64,000 nucleotides of DNA from a bacterium (GCA_031082185.1 JAVHLI010000006.1:1-64000), one strand, 5' to 3'; shown: positions 51,750 to 62,942, numbered from the stretch's first letter. Program-made: numbers and translations. The notes: generated from the letters alone by a model not told the origin.

Positions 51750-51860
51750 TGTCTTCATTTCTGCGTTTCTGAACCTGCAACTAGTGGATCTTGAGTGATG
51801 TAGTTGTTCCGGACAAGTTTGATAGGCTGTCCATGACCGCGTCTTTCTCGGATCTCGTAA

Positions 51861-54298
<2,438 letters not shown>

Positions 54299-54322
54299 GG
54301 GCTGTGGCTCACCATCTTTGAC

Positions 54323-54763
54323 TCACGGGCGTCCGGTCCGCCGGGCGGTCCAGGTTCCATCGCCGGCCTGACCGAACGAGTATGTCCCCTCGGCCGTGTC
54401 CCCGGACACGGACCCGTCGAACGTCAGCACGACCAACCCGCCACGCAGCACGCCCCACCGTACCCGCGGACCTTCGACGCCGCCGTCTATCCGGGCCTGG
54501 GGCAGCCAGTCCAGACTCAGCTCGATAGTTCCCTTGATCACCTTGCGGCGCTGCTGGATCACGACGCGGAACGTCCCGCGGGATTGTGGGTCGGCACCGA
54601 TCCAAATCCCTTCCCAGGTCCCTGCGACGTTGACGGGTCGGGGGCCGCACCCGGCTACGATCAGCGCTCCCGCGAGGATGGCCAAGAGGACGACCGCGAG
54701 CACGATGGCCGTCGCGCCGGAGGCCGTCGCAGACGAGGTCGTCGCGCCGGGCAGCTTACACAC
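54323..54763 (-). CDS. Small putative lipoprotein
   Basis: A 146-residue protein with a hydrophobic helix ending in a lipobox-like IVAGC, followed by a compact beta-rich domain: VAGTWEGIWIGADPQSRGTFRVVIQQRRKVIKGTIEL and GTYSFGQAGDGTWTARR. It overlaps the end of the methyltransferase gene by 8 bases. No family recognised; the beta-sheet repeats suggest a lipocalin-like fold. Confidence 0.6.
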   Translation of the reverse strand: MCKLPGATTSSATASGATAIVLAVVLLAILAGALIVAGCGPRPVNVAGTWEGIWIGADPQSRGTFRVVIQQRRKVIKGTIELSLDWLPQARIDGGVEGPRVRWGVLRGGLVVLTFDGSVSGDTAEGTYSFGQAGDGTWTARRTGRP

Positions 54764-55571
54764 GCCGGGCTTTCAGGAAGTCGAACTTGCCGGCCCGCAC
54801 CGCACCTAGATATTGCCGGCAGAACTCGTCCTGGCCCAGCAGCATCTGCGCCGTGGCCATGTTGGCCATCAGGCGCCGGTCGAGTGGGTCGAGGATGAAC
54901 GCATCCATCCCGTGTGTCAAACATAGGACCATGAACACCTGGTTGATCTGGGCGCGGTGGGGCAGGCCGAACGAAACGTTACTCAGCCCGCAGATGGTGC
55001 GGACCTCGGGGAAGCGTTTCTTGATGAGGTCCAGCGCCTCCAGGAATACCCTCACGCAACCGCTGTCCGTGGCGATCGGGAAGATGAGCGGGTCTATGTA
55101 TATGTCCTGCGGCGGGATCCCAGCCCCGGTCAGTCCTTCGACCAGCGTTGTGGCCAGCGCCAGCTTGCCCGCGGCCGTTGTGGGAATCCCGTTATCGTCC
55201 ATGCACAGGGCCACGACCTCGGGCCGGAACTCCCGAACCACCGGCAGGAAGCCGCTCCAGCGCTCGTGCTCCAGGTTGATCGAGTCCAGCATGGCCTTTC
55301 CCCGGTGTACCTCCAGACCGCGCCGCAGCGCCAGCGGATTCGGACTGTCAACGCTGATCCTCGCGTCGCAGGCCTCCTGGATCGTCCGGATCGCCCAGGC
55401 CAGACACTCGACCTCGTCCTCCATCAGCGTGGCGCAGTTGACATCCACCAGGTGCGCGCCGGCCTCAATCTGCCGGCGGGCCAGGTCCACGATGGCGGCG
55501 CCGTCCCGGGCCTCCAGCAGCGGCTGGATCTGCCTGCGGGTCGAGTTGATCAATTCGCCGACAATCAGCAT
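54756..55571 (-). CDS. Methyltetrahydrofolate:corrinoid methyltransferase
   Basis: A 271-residue pterin-binding TIM barrel: LIVGELINSTRRQIQPLLE, EAGAHLVDVNCATLMEDEVECLAW, ISVDSPNPLALRRGLEVHRGKAMLDSINLE, YIDPLIFPIATDSG, ICGLSNVSFGLPHRAQINQVFM. This matches the AcsE/MetH folate domain, which moves the methyl group from CH3-H4folate to Co(I). GGAGGG precedes the ATG. It follows the corrinoid protein gene with a 7-base overlap. Confidence 0.9.
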   Translation of the reverse strand: MLIVGELINSTRRQIQPLLEARDGAAIVDLARRQIEAGAHLVDVNCATLMEDEVECLAWAIRTIQEACDARISVDSPNPLALRRGLEVHRGKAMLDSINLEHERWSGFLPVVREFRPEVVALCMDDNGIPTTAAGKLALATTLVEGLTGAGIPPQDIYIDPLIFPIATDSGCVRVFLEALDLIKKRFPEVRTICGLSNVSFGLPHRAQINQVFMVLCLTHGMDAFILDPLDRRLMANMATAQMLLGQDEFCRQYLGAVRAGKFDFLKARRV

Positions 55572-56230
55572 GGCTTCCCTCCTTGCCCTGCGAACCGAAC
55601 TGCCAGGTCCACGCCGTCCTGCGCGGTCTCGCCGTAGCCGTCGGCCCGGATCTTGTCGCAGAACGCCTGCGTCACCGGACTACCTCCGATCAGGATCGCG
55701 TGCCGGTCCCTGATCCCACGGGCCACGAACAACTCGACCACCTCGCGCATCGAGGGCATCGTGGTGGTCATCAGCGCCGATAGGCCGACGATCTGGGCTC
55801 CGGTCTCCTGGGCTTTATCGGCGAACTTGCCTGGGTGCACGTTGACGCCCAGGTTGTGGACCTCGAAGCCGGCCACCTTCAGGAGAGTCGCGTATAGATC
55901 TTTACCGATCGAGTGGACGTCGCCCTTGACAGTGCCGATGACCGCGACCCACTGCCTGGGCCGGCTCTCGCCCAAGCCCACGAGGGCGGGCTCGATCAGC
56001 TCCAGTGCACTGAGGAACACCTTGGCCGCCAGCATCAGCTCGGGGAGGAAGACCTCCATCGCCTGGAACTTTTCGCCGATGGCCTTGATGCCGCGCGACA
56101 GGCCGCCCTCCACCAGGTCCAGCGGCGGGATGCCGGCCTCGAGCGCCTGTGCCACCAGCGCCCGGGCGCCGTCCTCGTCGTAGGTTAGGATCGCCTGCTT
56201 GAGCGCGTCGAGGATCTCCGTCCGGTCCAT
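55565..56230 (-). CDS. Corrinoid (methylcobalamin-binding) protein
   Basis: A 221-residue protein with the helical cap (LKQAILTYDEDGARALVAQALEAG, FLPELMLAAKVFLSALELIEP) and a Rossmann B12 domain with VKGDVHSIGKDL (D-x-H-x-x-G, the His being the lower cobalt ligand), GVNVHPGKF and ILIGGSPVT. It shuttles the methyl group between the two methyltransferases encoded on either side. ATG 56230 has GGAGG 8 bases upstream and overlaps the homocysteine methyltransferase gene. Confidence 0.93.
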   Translation of the reverse strand: MDRTEILDALKQAILTYDEDGARALVAQALEAGIPPLDLVEGGLSRGIKAIGEKFQAMEVFLPELMLAAKVFLSALELIEPALVGLGESRPRQWVAVIGTVKGDVHSIGKDLYATLLKVAGFEVHNLGVNVHPGKFADKAQETGAQIVGLSALMTTTMPSMREVVELFVARGIRDRHAILIGGSPVTQAFCDKIRADGYGETAQDGVDLAVRFAGQGGKPC

Positions 56231-57162
56231 CAGGTTCCTCCACCCCACCCGCGGACCGCGGCCGCGATCTGCCGGATGTGCGCCGGCGTGCTCCCACAGC
56301 AGGCGCCCACGATGCGGGCCCCGGCGTCGAGAATCGCGGGATACCCCGCGGCCATCTCATCGGGCGGCAGATCGTAGACCGTGCGGTCATCCACCAGCCT
56401 GGGGAGCCCAGCATTGGGGTACGCCGCGAGCGGCCGCGTCGTGGCCTCGCGCATCTCCCGGATGATTACCGCGGCGCGGTCAGGGCCTCCCTCGCCGCAG
56501 TTGCAGCCGACGATGTCCGCGCCGGCATCGGTCAGAAACCGGGCCGCTTCCGCCGGCGAGGAGCCCCAGAGGGTCCGGTCAATGTCCTTCTCGCGGCCGT
56601 ACTTGAAGAACATCGTGCACATGACCGGCAGGTCAGTTACCTCCCTGGCCGCGCGGATCGCGATCAGGGCTTCTTCAGGGACCATCATCGTCTCGATCGC
56701 CAGCAGATCCACGCCGGATGCGGCCAGCACCGCCGCCTGCTCCGTGAAGTTGGCGCGAAACTCCTCCAGAGGGACGTCACCCAGCGGCTCGACGGTGTCA
56801 GGGAGATGGCCGGTGGGGCCGATCGAGCCGGCGACGTACTTCCCCGGCGGACAGACCGATCTGGCGATCTCGACCGCCCGGCGGTTCAGATCGCGGGCGC
56901 GGTCCGCCAGGCCGTAGGCCGCCAGCTTGAGCCGCGTGCCGCCGAAGGTGTTGGTCTCCACTATGTCGCTTCCGGCTTCCAGGTAGGCTCGGTGGATCTC
57001 GCGGATGGCCTCGGGCCGCGTCTCGTTCCACAGCTCGGGGCAACCCCCGTCCCGCAGTCCGGCCTCGAACAGCATGGTGCCCATCGCGCCGTCGAGGATC
57101 AGCACCTCGGTGCGCAGCCGTTCCAGCAACTCTCGTCCTCTCGATGCCATTGGTCTGCTCAC
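56230..57162 (-). CDS. Homocysteine S-methyltransferase domain protein (MetH N-domain-like)
   Basis: A 310-residue barrel: ILDGAMGTMLFEAGL, SDIVETNTFGGTRLKLAAYGL, YVAGSIGPTGHLPD, DIVGCNCGEGG and GARIVGACCGSTPAHI. The three zinc-binding Cys (GCNCG and GACCG) are present, so it can activate a thiol such as homocysteine. With the corrinoid and folate proteins downstream it equals MetH cut into separate chains. GTG 57162 follows GGGAGG and overlaps the activator stop by 4 bases; ATG 57150 is an alternative. Confidence 0.9.
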   Translation of the reverse strand: MSRPMASRGRELLERLRTEVLILDGAMGTMLFEAGLRDGGCPELWNETRPEAIREIHRAYLEAGSDIVETNTFGGTRLKLAAYGLADRARDLNRRAVEIARSVCPPGKYVAGSIGPTGHLPDTVEPLGDVPLEEFRANFTEQAAVLAASGVDLLAIETMMVPEEALIAIRAAREVTDLPVMCTMFFKYGREKDIDRTLWGSSPAEAARFLTDAGADIVGCNCGEGGPDRAAVIIREMREATTRPLAAYPNAGLPRLVDDRTVYDLPPDEMAAGYPAILDAGARIVGACCGSTPAHIRQIAAAVRGWGGGT

Positions 57163-58811
57163 TCCATGCCTCCCGGGGGCGGGAACGTGACGGCTTCCAG
57201 GAACACCTGCTGAAACTCGGGGTACGTGGCCAGTGAGATGTGCCGGATCTTGGCTGCCAGCTCGTCTGCCCTCCGCCGCTCCGTCTCCGAGACGAGTGCC
57301 ATCTGCGCGCCCAGCCCGGCGGCGTTGCCGACGTAGCTGATTCGATCGAGCGGCAGCGCGGGGATAAGACCGATGCGTATCGCGCTGCGCACATTGAGGT
57401 AGTTGCCGAACCCGCCCGCCAGCATCAGCTCGGCTATCCTGCCTTCCGACGTTCCGCTTATCCGCTCCAGCATGGTGATCGCGCTGCGGATCGCGCCTTT
57501 GGCGAGCTGCACCTGACGCACGTCCGCCTGGGTCAGCACGATGTCCTCTCCTGAGGCGGTCTCGTCGCCCCGCGCCAGCACAAACGCCGGCGCCTCGCCG
57601 GCAGACGAGACAACCCGCCGGCGGAGCGCATCAGGGACCGAGGCCGGTGGATCGGGATGCAGCCGCCCGGATGGGTCCAGGATGCCCGCATCCAGCATGC
57701 CGGCGACCGCATCGAGGATGCCGGATCCGCACACGCCGAGCGGCGCGTCGCCGCCGATTGTGTGGTAGGCGACATCGCTCCCGAGATGAACCTGGTCTAT
57801 GGCGCCGCGCGCCCCCCGCATGCCGCAGTGGATCTGTCCGCCCTCCAGCGCCGGGCCGGCCGGCGCCGAGCAGGCGATCAGGCCGTCGGGCGATCCCAGG
57901 ACCACCTCGCCGTTGGTGCCGATATCCGCGGCGATCCGGGGCTCGGTACTCGTGTAGAGGCGTGTGGACAGGACCATGCCGACCGCGTCGGCGCCCACGA
58001 ACCCGGCGACGATGGGGAGCAGGAAGACCGGGACCTGCGGGTCCAGCCGCAGGCCGGCCTCGTGCGCACGCAGGCGCATGCTGCTGCGGACCACCGGCGT
58101 GTACGGCGCCTGCCCCACGGGCGTGGGATCAATGCCCAGGAACAGATGGTGCATCACGGTGTTGCCCACGATCACGGTCTTGTAGATGGCGTCACGGTTG
58201 ATGCCAGCGGCGGAGCAGAGTTCCTCGATCTGCCCGTTGAGGAGCCGGACGATCCTGGTCTGGAGCGCACGCACGTTGGATGGGTTCTCCTGCGCGAACG
58301 CAATGCGGGATATCAGGTCACCCCCGAACGCGGCCTGGGGGTTCAGGCCGGAGGCGGACGCGACGACCGTACCGTCGGGCAGGTCCACCAGGTAGCCCAC
58401 GACCGTGGTGGTCCCGATGTCGAACGCCAGCCCAAAGGCAGGGTTCTGCTCCACGCCGGAGTCGAGAAGGAAGCCCGCCGCCGACCGCAGTGCCCGCGTG
58501 TCGGACATGATCTGGAAGGCGACCTCTTCCAGGATAGGGGCAACCAGGACCGTCAGCGGCTCGCCGATCTCGGCCTGGCACGCCAGGCGAAAGCGCTCTC
58601 GCACTTCGTCTTCGCCGAGCTGGACCCGGTCGGCCAACGTAGGCGGTGGGACCGCGCCCGCGACCACTTGGACCCGGCAGCTCCGGCACCGGCCGCGCGC
58701 GCCGCAGGTGGCCACGATCTCCAGACCCGCCTGCCGCGCCGCGGCCAGGATCGTGGTGCCCCTGGGCACCTCCGTGGTCCGCCCGTCCGGCTCGAACCTG
58801 ACCGTGATCAT
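57159..58811 (-). CDS. RamA/RACo-type corrinoid activation protein (2Fe-2S plus ASKHA/DUF4445)
   Basis: A 550-residue protein. The N-terminal ferredoxin-like domain has CGARGRCRSCRV and a fourth Cys in RLACQAE. The long C-terminal part is an actin-like ATPase: AFDIGTTTVVGYLVDL, ISRIAFAQE, RIAADIGTNGEVVLGS, CGSGILDAVAGMLDAG, LMLAGGFGNYL. Such proteins use ATP and an electron donor to reduce inactive Co(II) to Co(I). It would reactivate the corrinoid protein of this operon. Confidence 0.92.
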   Translation of the reverse strand: MITVRFEPDGRTTEVPRGTTILAAARQAGLEIVATCGARGRCRSCRVQVVAGAVPPPTLADRVQLGEDEVRERFRLACQAEIGEPLTVLVAPILEEVAFQIMSDTRALRSAAGFLLDSGVEQNPAFGLAFDIGTTTVVGYLVDLPDGTVVASASGLNPQAAFGGDLISRIAFAQENPSNVRALQTRIVRLLNGQIEELCSAAGINRDAIYKTVIVGNTVMHHLFLGIDPTPVGQAPYTPVVRSSMRLRAHEAGLRLDPQVPVFLLPIVAGFVGADAVGMVLSTRLYTSTEPRIAADIGTNGEVVLGSPDGLIACSAPAGPALEGGQIHCGMRGARGAIDQVHLGSDVAYHTIGGDAPLGVCGSGILDAVAGMLDAGILDPSGRLHPDPPASVPDALRRRVVSSAGEAPAFVLARGDETASGEDIVLTQADVRQVQLAKGAIRSAITMLERISGTSEGRIAELMLAGGFGNYLNVRSAIRIGLIPALPLDRISYVGNAAGLGAQMALVSETERRRADELAAKIRHISLATYPEFQQVFLEAVTFPPPGGME

Positions 58812-58851
58812 CGTGCCACCGTGATCATCGTGCCACCGTCATCATCGCGCG
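58801..58851. repeat. 17-bp tandem repeat, three copies, at a gene junction
   Basis: ACCGTGATCATCGTGCC occurs at 58801-58817 and 58818-58834, with a diverged third copy at 58835-58851 (ACCGTCATCATCGCGCG). The array spans the start codon of the activator gene and the stop of the gene before it. Each full copy carries an ATG-ATC on the minus strand, but 17 is not a multiple of 3, so upstream copies are out of frame. Confidence 0.8.
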
Positions 58852-59465
58852 GCCACGGGGACCAAACCGTAGAGCCCTGAGGCGGACTTGAGGGGCAGCA
58901 TCACGCAGGCCTCGGTCAGCCGCACCGACACACCGGCGCCGTCGAACGCAGAGAACAGGGCGCGCTGTTGCTCCAGGCCCCAGTCTCCGAAGCCGGGCGC
59001 CATCCGCCCGGTCAGCCGCAGCCCCTGCGCACGGCACTCGGCGGCCAGGCGACGCCTGATGTCCTTAATGAGAATCTCTATCACTACCCACCCCGCGGTG
59101 TCCAGCAACAACCCTTCCACAAACTGTCCGTCGCGGACCATCTCCTGCGCGCGCCGCTCCAGTTCCGACCCGACGGTGAGGAGCACGATCGCGACCTCTA
59201 CCGCCTGGGCGAGCCGGCGCGCCAGCGCGCGGCTGTGGAAAGCGAGGCCACCGGCAAGCAGCACGCCGCCTGCGGTCTCAACCCGGGTGAGCCGCCCGCG
59301 CGCCAGCCACGCCCGTGGTTCCACCAGCGTTTCGGCCAGCGCGGCCATCCGCGCAGCGGTCTCCCGCACGACCGGCGAGACCGCCTCGATCTTCCGGTAC
59401 TTCTGCAGCCTCAGGATGAGGCCCGGATCCACGCGGGGCCGGGCCAGGGTGATCTGCTCGACCAT
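58842..59465 (-). CDS. Methionine synthase activation-domain-like protein
   Basis: A 207-residue protein, first gene of the corrinoid operon. The blocks ALAETLVEPRAWLARGRL, VEVAIVLLTVGSELERRAQ, LLLDTAGWVVIEIL and RMAPGFGDWGLEQQRALFSAFD, then SVRLTEACVMLPLKSASGLYGL correspond to the AdoMet-binding reactivation domain of MetH (R-x-x-x-G-x-x domain with a P-x-x-S-x-S-G-(L/I)-G end). As a free-standing subunit it may help reactivation or bind the corrinoid protein. Confidence 0.82.
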   Translation of the reverse strand: MVEQITLARPRVDPGLILRLQKYRKIEAVSPVVRETAARMAALAETLVEPRAWLARGRLTRVETAGGVLLAGGLAFHSRALARRLAQAVEVAIVLLTVGSELERRAQEMVRDGQFVEGLLLDTAGWVVIEILIKDIRRRLAAECRAQGLRLTGRMAPGFGDWGLEQQRALFSAFDGAGVSVRLTEACVMLPLKSASGLYGLVPVAAR

Positions 59466-59644
59466 CCGGTGCGCGCCTGTTGTGCCTCGTGATGAAACGG
59501 CGTATCCTTCCAGCGGTTCGACCCACCGCCGCGTTCTCCTACCCCCGGGATTGTTCCCGCGGCTCGGCAGGCCTCCCGCGCGGTCTGGTCGAAGGAGATA
59601 GGAAGGACCGGCAACCTGACTCGGGCGGGAAAGGGGCGAGAAGA

Positions 59645-60109
59645 ATGAAGGGTAACGAGAAGATGCTATCGGCGCTGAACCAACTCCTGGCGGACGAACT
59701 CACCGCCATCAGCCAGTACATGGTGCACTCGGAGATGTGCGCCAACTGGGGATACGAGAAGCTTCACAAAGCCATCGAGGGACAAGCGGTGGACGAAATG
59801 CACCATGCCGAGTGGCTTATCCAGCGCATACTGTTCCTGGATGGCACGCCGGTTGTCTCGAAGCTCAATCCCATGAAGATCGGCGCTACCATACCCGCGA
59901 TGATTACGAACGACCAGGAGGCCGAGATTGACGCGGTGGCTGCCTACAACAAAGCCATCGCGCTGGCGCGCGAGGTAGGTGACAATGCCAGCGTTGACCT
60001 GTTGACCCGCATCCTCAAGATGGAAGAGGACCACGAGGATTGGGCGGAAGTGCAGAACGCTCAGATCGAGCAGATGGGCCTGGCGAACTACCTGACCAAC
60101 CAGACCTAG
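59645..60109 (+). CDS. bfr: Bacterioferritin
   Basis: A 154-residue four-helix protein: KMLSALNQLLADELTAISQYMVHSEMCANWGYEKL, DEMHHAEWLIQRILFLDGTP, EEDHEDWAEVQNAQIEQMGLANYL. The ferroxidase ligands (Glu18, Glu51, His54, Glu94, Glu127, His130 in E. coli numbering) and the heme-binding Met52 (DEMHHAE) are all present. It stores iron as a 24-mer. GGGGCGAGAAG precedes the ATG, and it diverges from the corrinoid operon. Confidence 0.95.
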   Translation: MKGNEKMLSALNQLLADELTAISQYMVHSEMCANWGYEKLHKAIEGQAVDEMHHAEWLIQRILFLDGTPVVSKLNPMKIGATIPAMITNDQEAEIDAVAAYNKAIALAREVGDNASVDLLTRILKMEEDHEDWAEVQNAQIEQMGLANYLTNQT

Positions 60110-60130
60110 GACGCTGCGACGGGTTAGTCT

Positions 60131-60772
60131 GTGCGGGCCAACTCAAGGACGCAGTCGCTGGGCGAGGAGATCGCAAACAGCGTCAGCCACGGCGTGGGCG
60201 CGCTGGCAGCGGCCGTAACCGCTCCATTCCTGATTGTTTCCGCGGTTCGAAGCGGGGATGGCCTCGGAATCGCGGGCGCGAGTATCTTCGCGACCACGAT
60301 GCTGCTGCTTTACCTGATGTCCACGCTATACCACTCGCTGGCGAAGGGGCGGGCCAAGCGCGTGTTTCAGATCTTGGATCACTGCGCGATCTTCCTTCTG
60401 ATCGCCGGCACCTATACGCCGTTCACCCTCGGTGCGCTGCGGGGTACGTGGGGCTGGACGCTGCTCGGGCTCGTGTGGGGCATAGCGATCGCGGGCATCG
60501 TGCTCAAGGCAGTGTGCGGGGTGAGGTACCCGGTCCTGTCGATAGCGCTCTATCTGGGGATGGGATGGCTGATCGTCATCGCGGCTAAGCCCCTCTGGAC
60601 CCATCTGCCGCTACCCGGCCTGCTGTGGCTCGTGGCCGGCGGCATGGCGTACACGGTGGGCGTCGGATTCCTGGCAGCGGAGCGGGCTCGCTACGGCCAC
60701 TTCGTCTGGCACCTGTTCGTTCTCACGGGTACGGCCTGTCACTTCGTCGCAGTGCTGAGGTACGCGGGCTAG
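60131..60772 (+). CDS. Hemolysin III/YqfA-like membrane protein
   Basis: A 213-residue protein with seven helices: EEIANSVSHGVGALAAAV (conserved H), LYLMSTLYHSL (S-x-x-x-H), FQILDHCAIFLLIAGTYTPF (D-H-x-x-I-y-x-L-I-A-G-x-Y-T-P), and WHLFVLTGTACHFVAVL (late His). These are the PAQR-type metal ligand motifs of the HlyIII family. GTG 60131 lies 21 bases after bfr, so co-transcription is likely. Confidence 0.92.
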   Translation: MRANSRTQSLGEEIANSVSHGVGALAAAVTAPFLIVSAVRSGDGLGIAGASIFATTMLLLYLMSTLYHSLAKGRAKRVFQILDHCAIFLLIAGTYTPFTLGALRGTWGWTLLGLVWGIAIAGIVLKAVCGVRYPVLSIALYLGMGWLIVIAAKPLWTHLPLPGLLWLVAGGMAYTVGVGFLAAERARYGHFVWHLFVLTGTACHFVAVLRYAG

Positions 60773-60792
60773 CATGCCCGCGGGCGCTCCCA

Positions 60793-61293
60793 GTGAGACG
60801 TAAGGACAAGGAAATCCCGAATAGAGATCTGATCGACAAGGTCATGGCGCAGGCCCAGGTCTGCAGGTTGGGGCTGTGCAAAGACAACGTGCCCTACGTA
60901 GTTCCCGTGTCCTTCGGCTATGACGGTGCCTTCATCTACTTTCACTCGGCCAGGGAGGGCATGAAGCTGGACTACCTGGCTTCCAATAATAGAGTCTGCT
61001 TCGAGTTGGAGCACGATGTTAGGGTCATCCCAAGCTCCGGTGAAGCCTGCGAATGGTCCTTCTCCTTCTACAGCGTGATCGGGTTTGGCACGGTTGAGGA
61101 GATAGTGGATTCCCAGGGCAAGGCCGATGCGCTGAACCAGATAATGAGGCACTACTCCGGCAGGGAATGGAGCCTCAACGAGCGGTCGCTCGAGAAGACG
61201 CGGTTGTGGCGCATCTCGATTGAGCGGATCACGGGCAAGCGATCTAAGGACAAGAATCGTGGAGTAGCGGAGATTCGTCGCGCCGGGGAGTAA
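60793..61293 (+). CDS. NimA-like pyridoxamine-phosphate-oxidase-fold flavoprotein
   Basis: A 166-residue protein: AQVCRLGLCKDNVPYVVPVSFGYDGAFIYFHSAREGMKLDYLASNNRVCFELE is the split-barrel FMN-binding domain of the NimA/pyridoxamine oxidase-like group. YSVIGFGTVEEIVDSQGKADALNQIM follows as usual. The role is likely flavin-dependent reduction of an unknown substrate. GTG 60793 starts 20 bases after the HlyIII gene stop. Confidence 0.88.
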   Translation: MRRKDKEIPNRDLIDKVMAQAQVCRLGLCKDNVPYVVPVSFGYDGAFIYFHSAREGMKLDYLASNNRVCFELEHDVRVIPSSGEACEWSFSFYSVIGFGTVEEIVDSQGKADALNQIMRHYSGREWSLNERSLEKTRLWRISIERITGKRSKDKNRGVAEIRRAGE

Positions 61294-61412
61294 GGACTCG
61301 GGGGACCGCAAGAGCTCCGGCACTTGGGTGGAGGGCAAGCGTTGCGCAGGGCGGGCGCGTGTTTCAGTTGAAGACATTTATGTTAGGCGACCCTCTGGAG
61401 CCATCTTCTCCC

Positions 61413-61760
61413 ATGGAAGACGAACAGTTCTGGGTCCGGCTTGACGAATTCGTGGCGTCGCACCGCATTCGGGTCGATCGGCCGAAGGGGCTATCATATC
61501 CTGAGGAGCCAGATCTTGTGTATCCGCTGGACTATGGCTTTCTGGAGGGCACTCTCTCCGGCGATGGTGCCGAGGTCGATGTCTGGGTTGGAAGCCTTTC
61601 CGGGGGTACTGTCACCGGCCTTCTTGTAACGGTAGATGAGAAGAAGCATGACGCTGAACTGAAAGTTCTTGTGGGTTGCACAAGGGAGGAAGCAAGGCAG
61701 GTCCTTGCCATCCACAACTGCGGGATGCAATCGGCCATCCTGGTGCAGCGCGCAACCTGA
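61413..61760 (+). CDS. Inorganic pyrophosphatase-like protein
   Basis: A 115-residue protein: SYPEEPDLVYPLDYGFLEGTLSGDGAEVDVWVGS resembles the P-x-x-Y-P-x-x-Y-G-x-(I/L)-x-x-T-x-x-x-D-x-x-x-x-D core of family I pyrophosphatases. It is shorter than usual (about 170) and the second metal-binding D-G-D-P-x-D motif is only partly kept (GDGAEVDV). Activity is therefore uncertain. ATG 61413 is chosen over 61359. Confidence 0.7.
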   Translation: MEDEQFWVRLDEFVASHRIRVDRPKGLSYPEEPDLVYPLDYGFLEGTLSGDGAEVDVWVGSLSGGTVTGLLVTVDEKKHDAELKVLVGCTREEARQVLAIHNCGMQSAILVQRAT

Positions 61761-61947
61761 CCACGTATGATGTGGAGAGCGGAACGATTCTATCGTAGCG
61801 GTGCCCGATGCGTCTCGCGCTTTGTCATGCTCGTTGGTCCGCAGGCTCGAAACAGCCCCCACAACAACTGGCTGAAGCTGGCCCGGCAGGCTAGCGCTCA
61901 GGCGCGTCTCTCAGTGCTCGCAGTCTCACTTTGGAGTGAAGGAGGTT

Positions 61948-61968
61948 CTGCCCGTTTCCGCCGGGCAG
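61948..61968. other. Hairpin in intergenic region
   Basis: CTGCCCG-TTTCCGC-CGGGCAG is a perfect 7-bp stem, followed by CTTAG and not by a T run. It lies in the 258-base gap between the pyrophosphatase-like gene and the QueG-like gene. The same gap holds CAACAACTGGCTGAAGCTGG, which looks like the start of a decayed attC. No gene is supported in 61761-62018. Confidence 0.4.
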
Positions 61969-62018
61969 CTTAGCTCGAGGCCGTCAGGCAAGCTACTCAT
62001 GGCGAAGGGGGAATCTCA

Positions 62019-62939
62019 TTGAAAGCGAGAATGCTGCAGCGGCTGGAGCAGCGTGGGTATGCGGGGAGTGTTGCATCAATCCAGCACCTTCATGACCTAC
62101 GGCGGGACATAGAGGCCAACTATGGCAGCGGCTCATTCGATGAGGAGTTTCATCAGGAACGTCTGACTGGATTTGCCTTCAGCCCACCCGAGAGTCTGTT
62201 AGAGGCTCGGTCTCTGCTTGTGGTGGCCGTAAGGCAGCCTCAGATGCGTTTCGCCTTTGCCTGGAAAGGGGAGCTGATGCCAATCATTGTGCCCCCCACG
62301 TACATACACTGGCGAGAGACCGACCGGCAAGTTCAAGAAACCTTGGCCGAGGTTCTCGGTCCAGAAGGGTATCAGGTGGTTCAGGCATTGCTGCCGAAGA
62401 AGCCCCTCGCAGCACACAGCGGGTTGGCAGCGTATGGTAGGAACAACATCACATACGTTGCTGGGATGGGAAGTTTTCATCGGTTGGTGGCCTTCTACAC
62501 TGATCTGCCGTGTGAGGGGGAGAATTGGCAGGAATCAAGGATGGTGGAACGGTGTAAAGACTGTCAGGCCTGCATCAGGCAATGTCCGTCGGGCGCGATC
62601 AGCACAGAGCGCTTTCTGCTGCATGCGGAACGGTGTATCGCGTTCCATAATGAGAAGCCCGGCGAAGTCCCCTTTCCGGCGTGGTTGGAGGCTTCGTGGC
62701 ATGATTGTCTGGTGGGTTGCATGCAATGCCAAAGGGTCTGCCCGGAGAACAAAGAGTTCGTGGGGTGGGTTGAGGAGGGAGCGCAATTCTCATTGGAGGA
62801 GACGGCGCTCCTTGTGGCCGGGACACCACTTGAGCAACTGCCCGCCAGGATGGTGAAGAAGCTGGAGGAGTGCGGCCTGTTGGACATGGTTGATATTCTT
62901 CCGCGTAACTTGAGGGTTCTGCTCGAGAGGATGGGGTAG
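62019..62939 (+). CDS. QueG-like double 4Fe-4S cluster protein
   Basis: A 306-residue protein: GYAGSVASIQHLHDLRRDI at the start, AGLAAYGRNNITYVAGMGSFHRL in the middle, then two ferredoxin-like clusters CKDCQACIRQCPSGAI and CLVGCMQCQRVCPENKEF with extra Cys in HAERCIAF. This is the layout of epoxyqueuosine reductase (QueG) relatives, but the corrinoid-site region is poorly conserved, so a related reductase is equally possible. TTG 62019 has AAGGGGGAA upstream; ATG 62031 is an alternative. Confidence 0.78.
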   Translation: MKARMLQRLEQRGYAGSVASIQHLHDLRRDIEANYGSGSFDEEFHQERLTGFAFSPPESLLEARSLLVVAVRQPQMRFAFAWKGELMPIIVPPTYIHWRETDRQVQETLAEVLGPEGYQVVQALLPKKPLAAHSGLAAYGRNNITYVAGMGSFHRLVAFYTDLPCEGENWQESRMVERCKDCQACIRQCPSGAISTERFLLHAERCIAFHNEKPGEVPFPAWLEASWHDCLVGCMQCQRVCPENKEFVGWVEEGAQFSLEETALLVAGTPLEQLPARMVKKLEECGLLDMVDILPRNLRVLLERMG

Positions 62940-62942
62940 TGA

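Noticed and set aside
59466-59644. Cobalamin riboswitch upstream of the corrinoid operon
   Set aside because: A GAGTCAGG..TGCCGG string on the minus strand resembles a B12 box only loosely, and the rest of the riboswitch consensus is missing or would fall inside bfr.
61382-61388. GTTAGGC box before the pyrophosphatase-like gene
   Set aside because: It fits an attC R' box, but no R'' box or stem lies in the 100 bases upstream.
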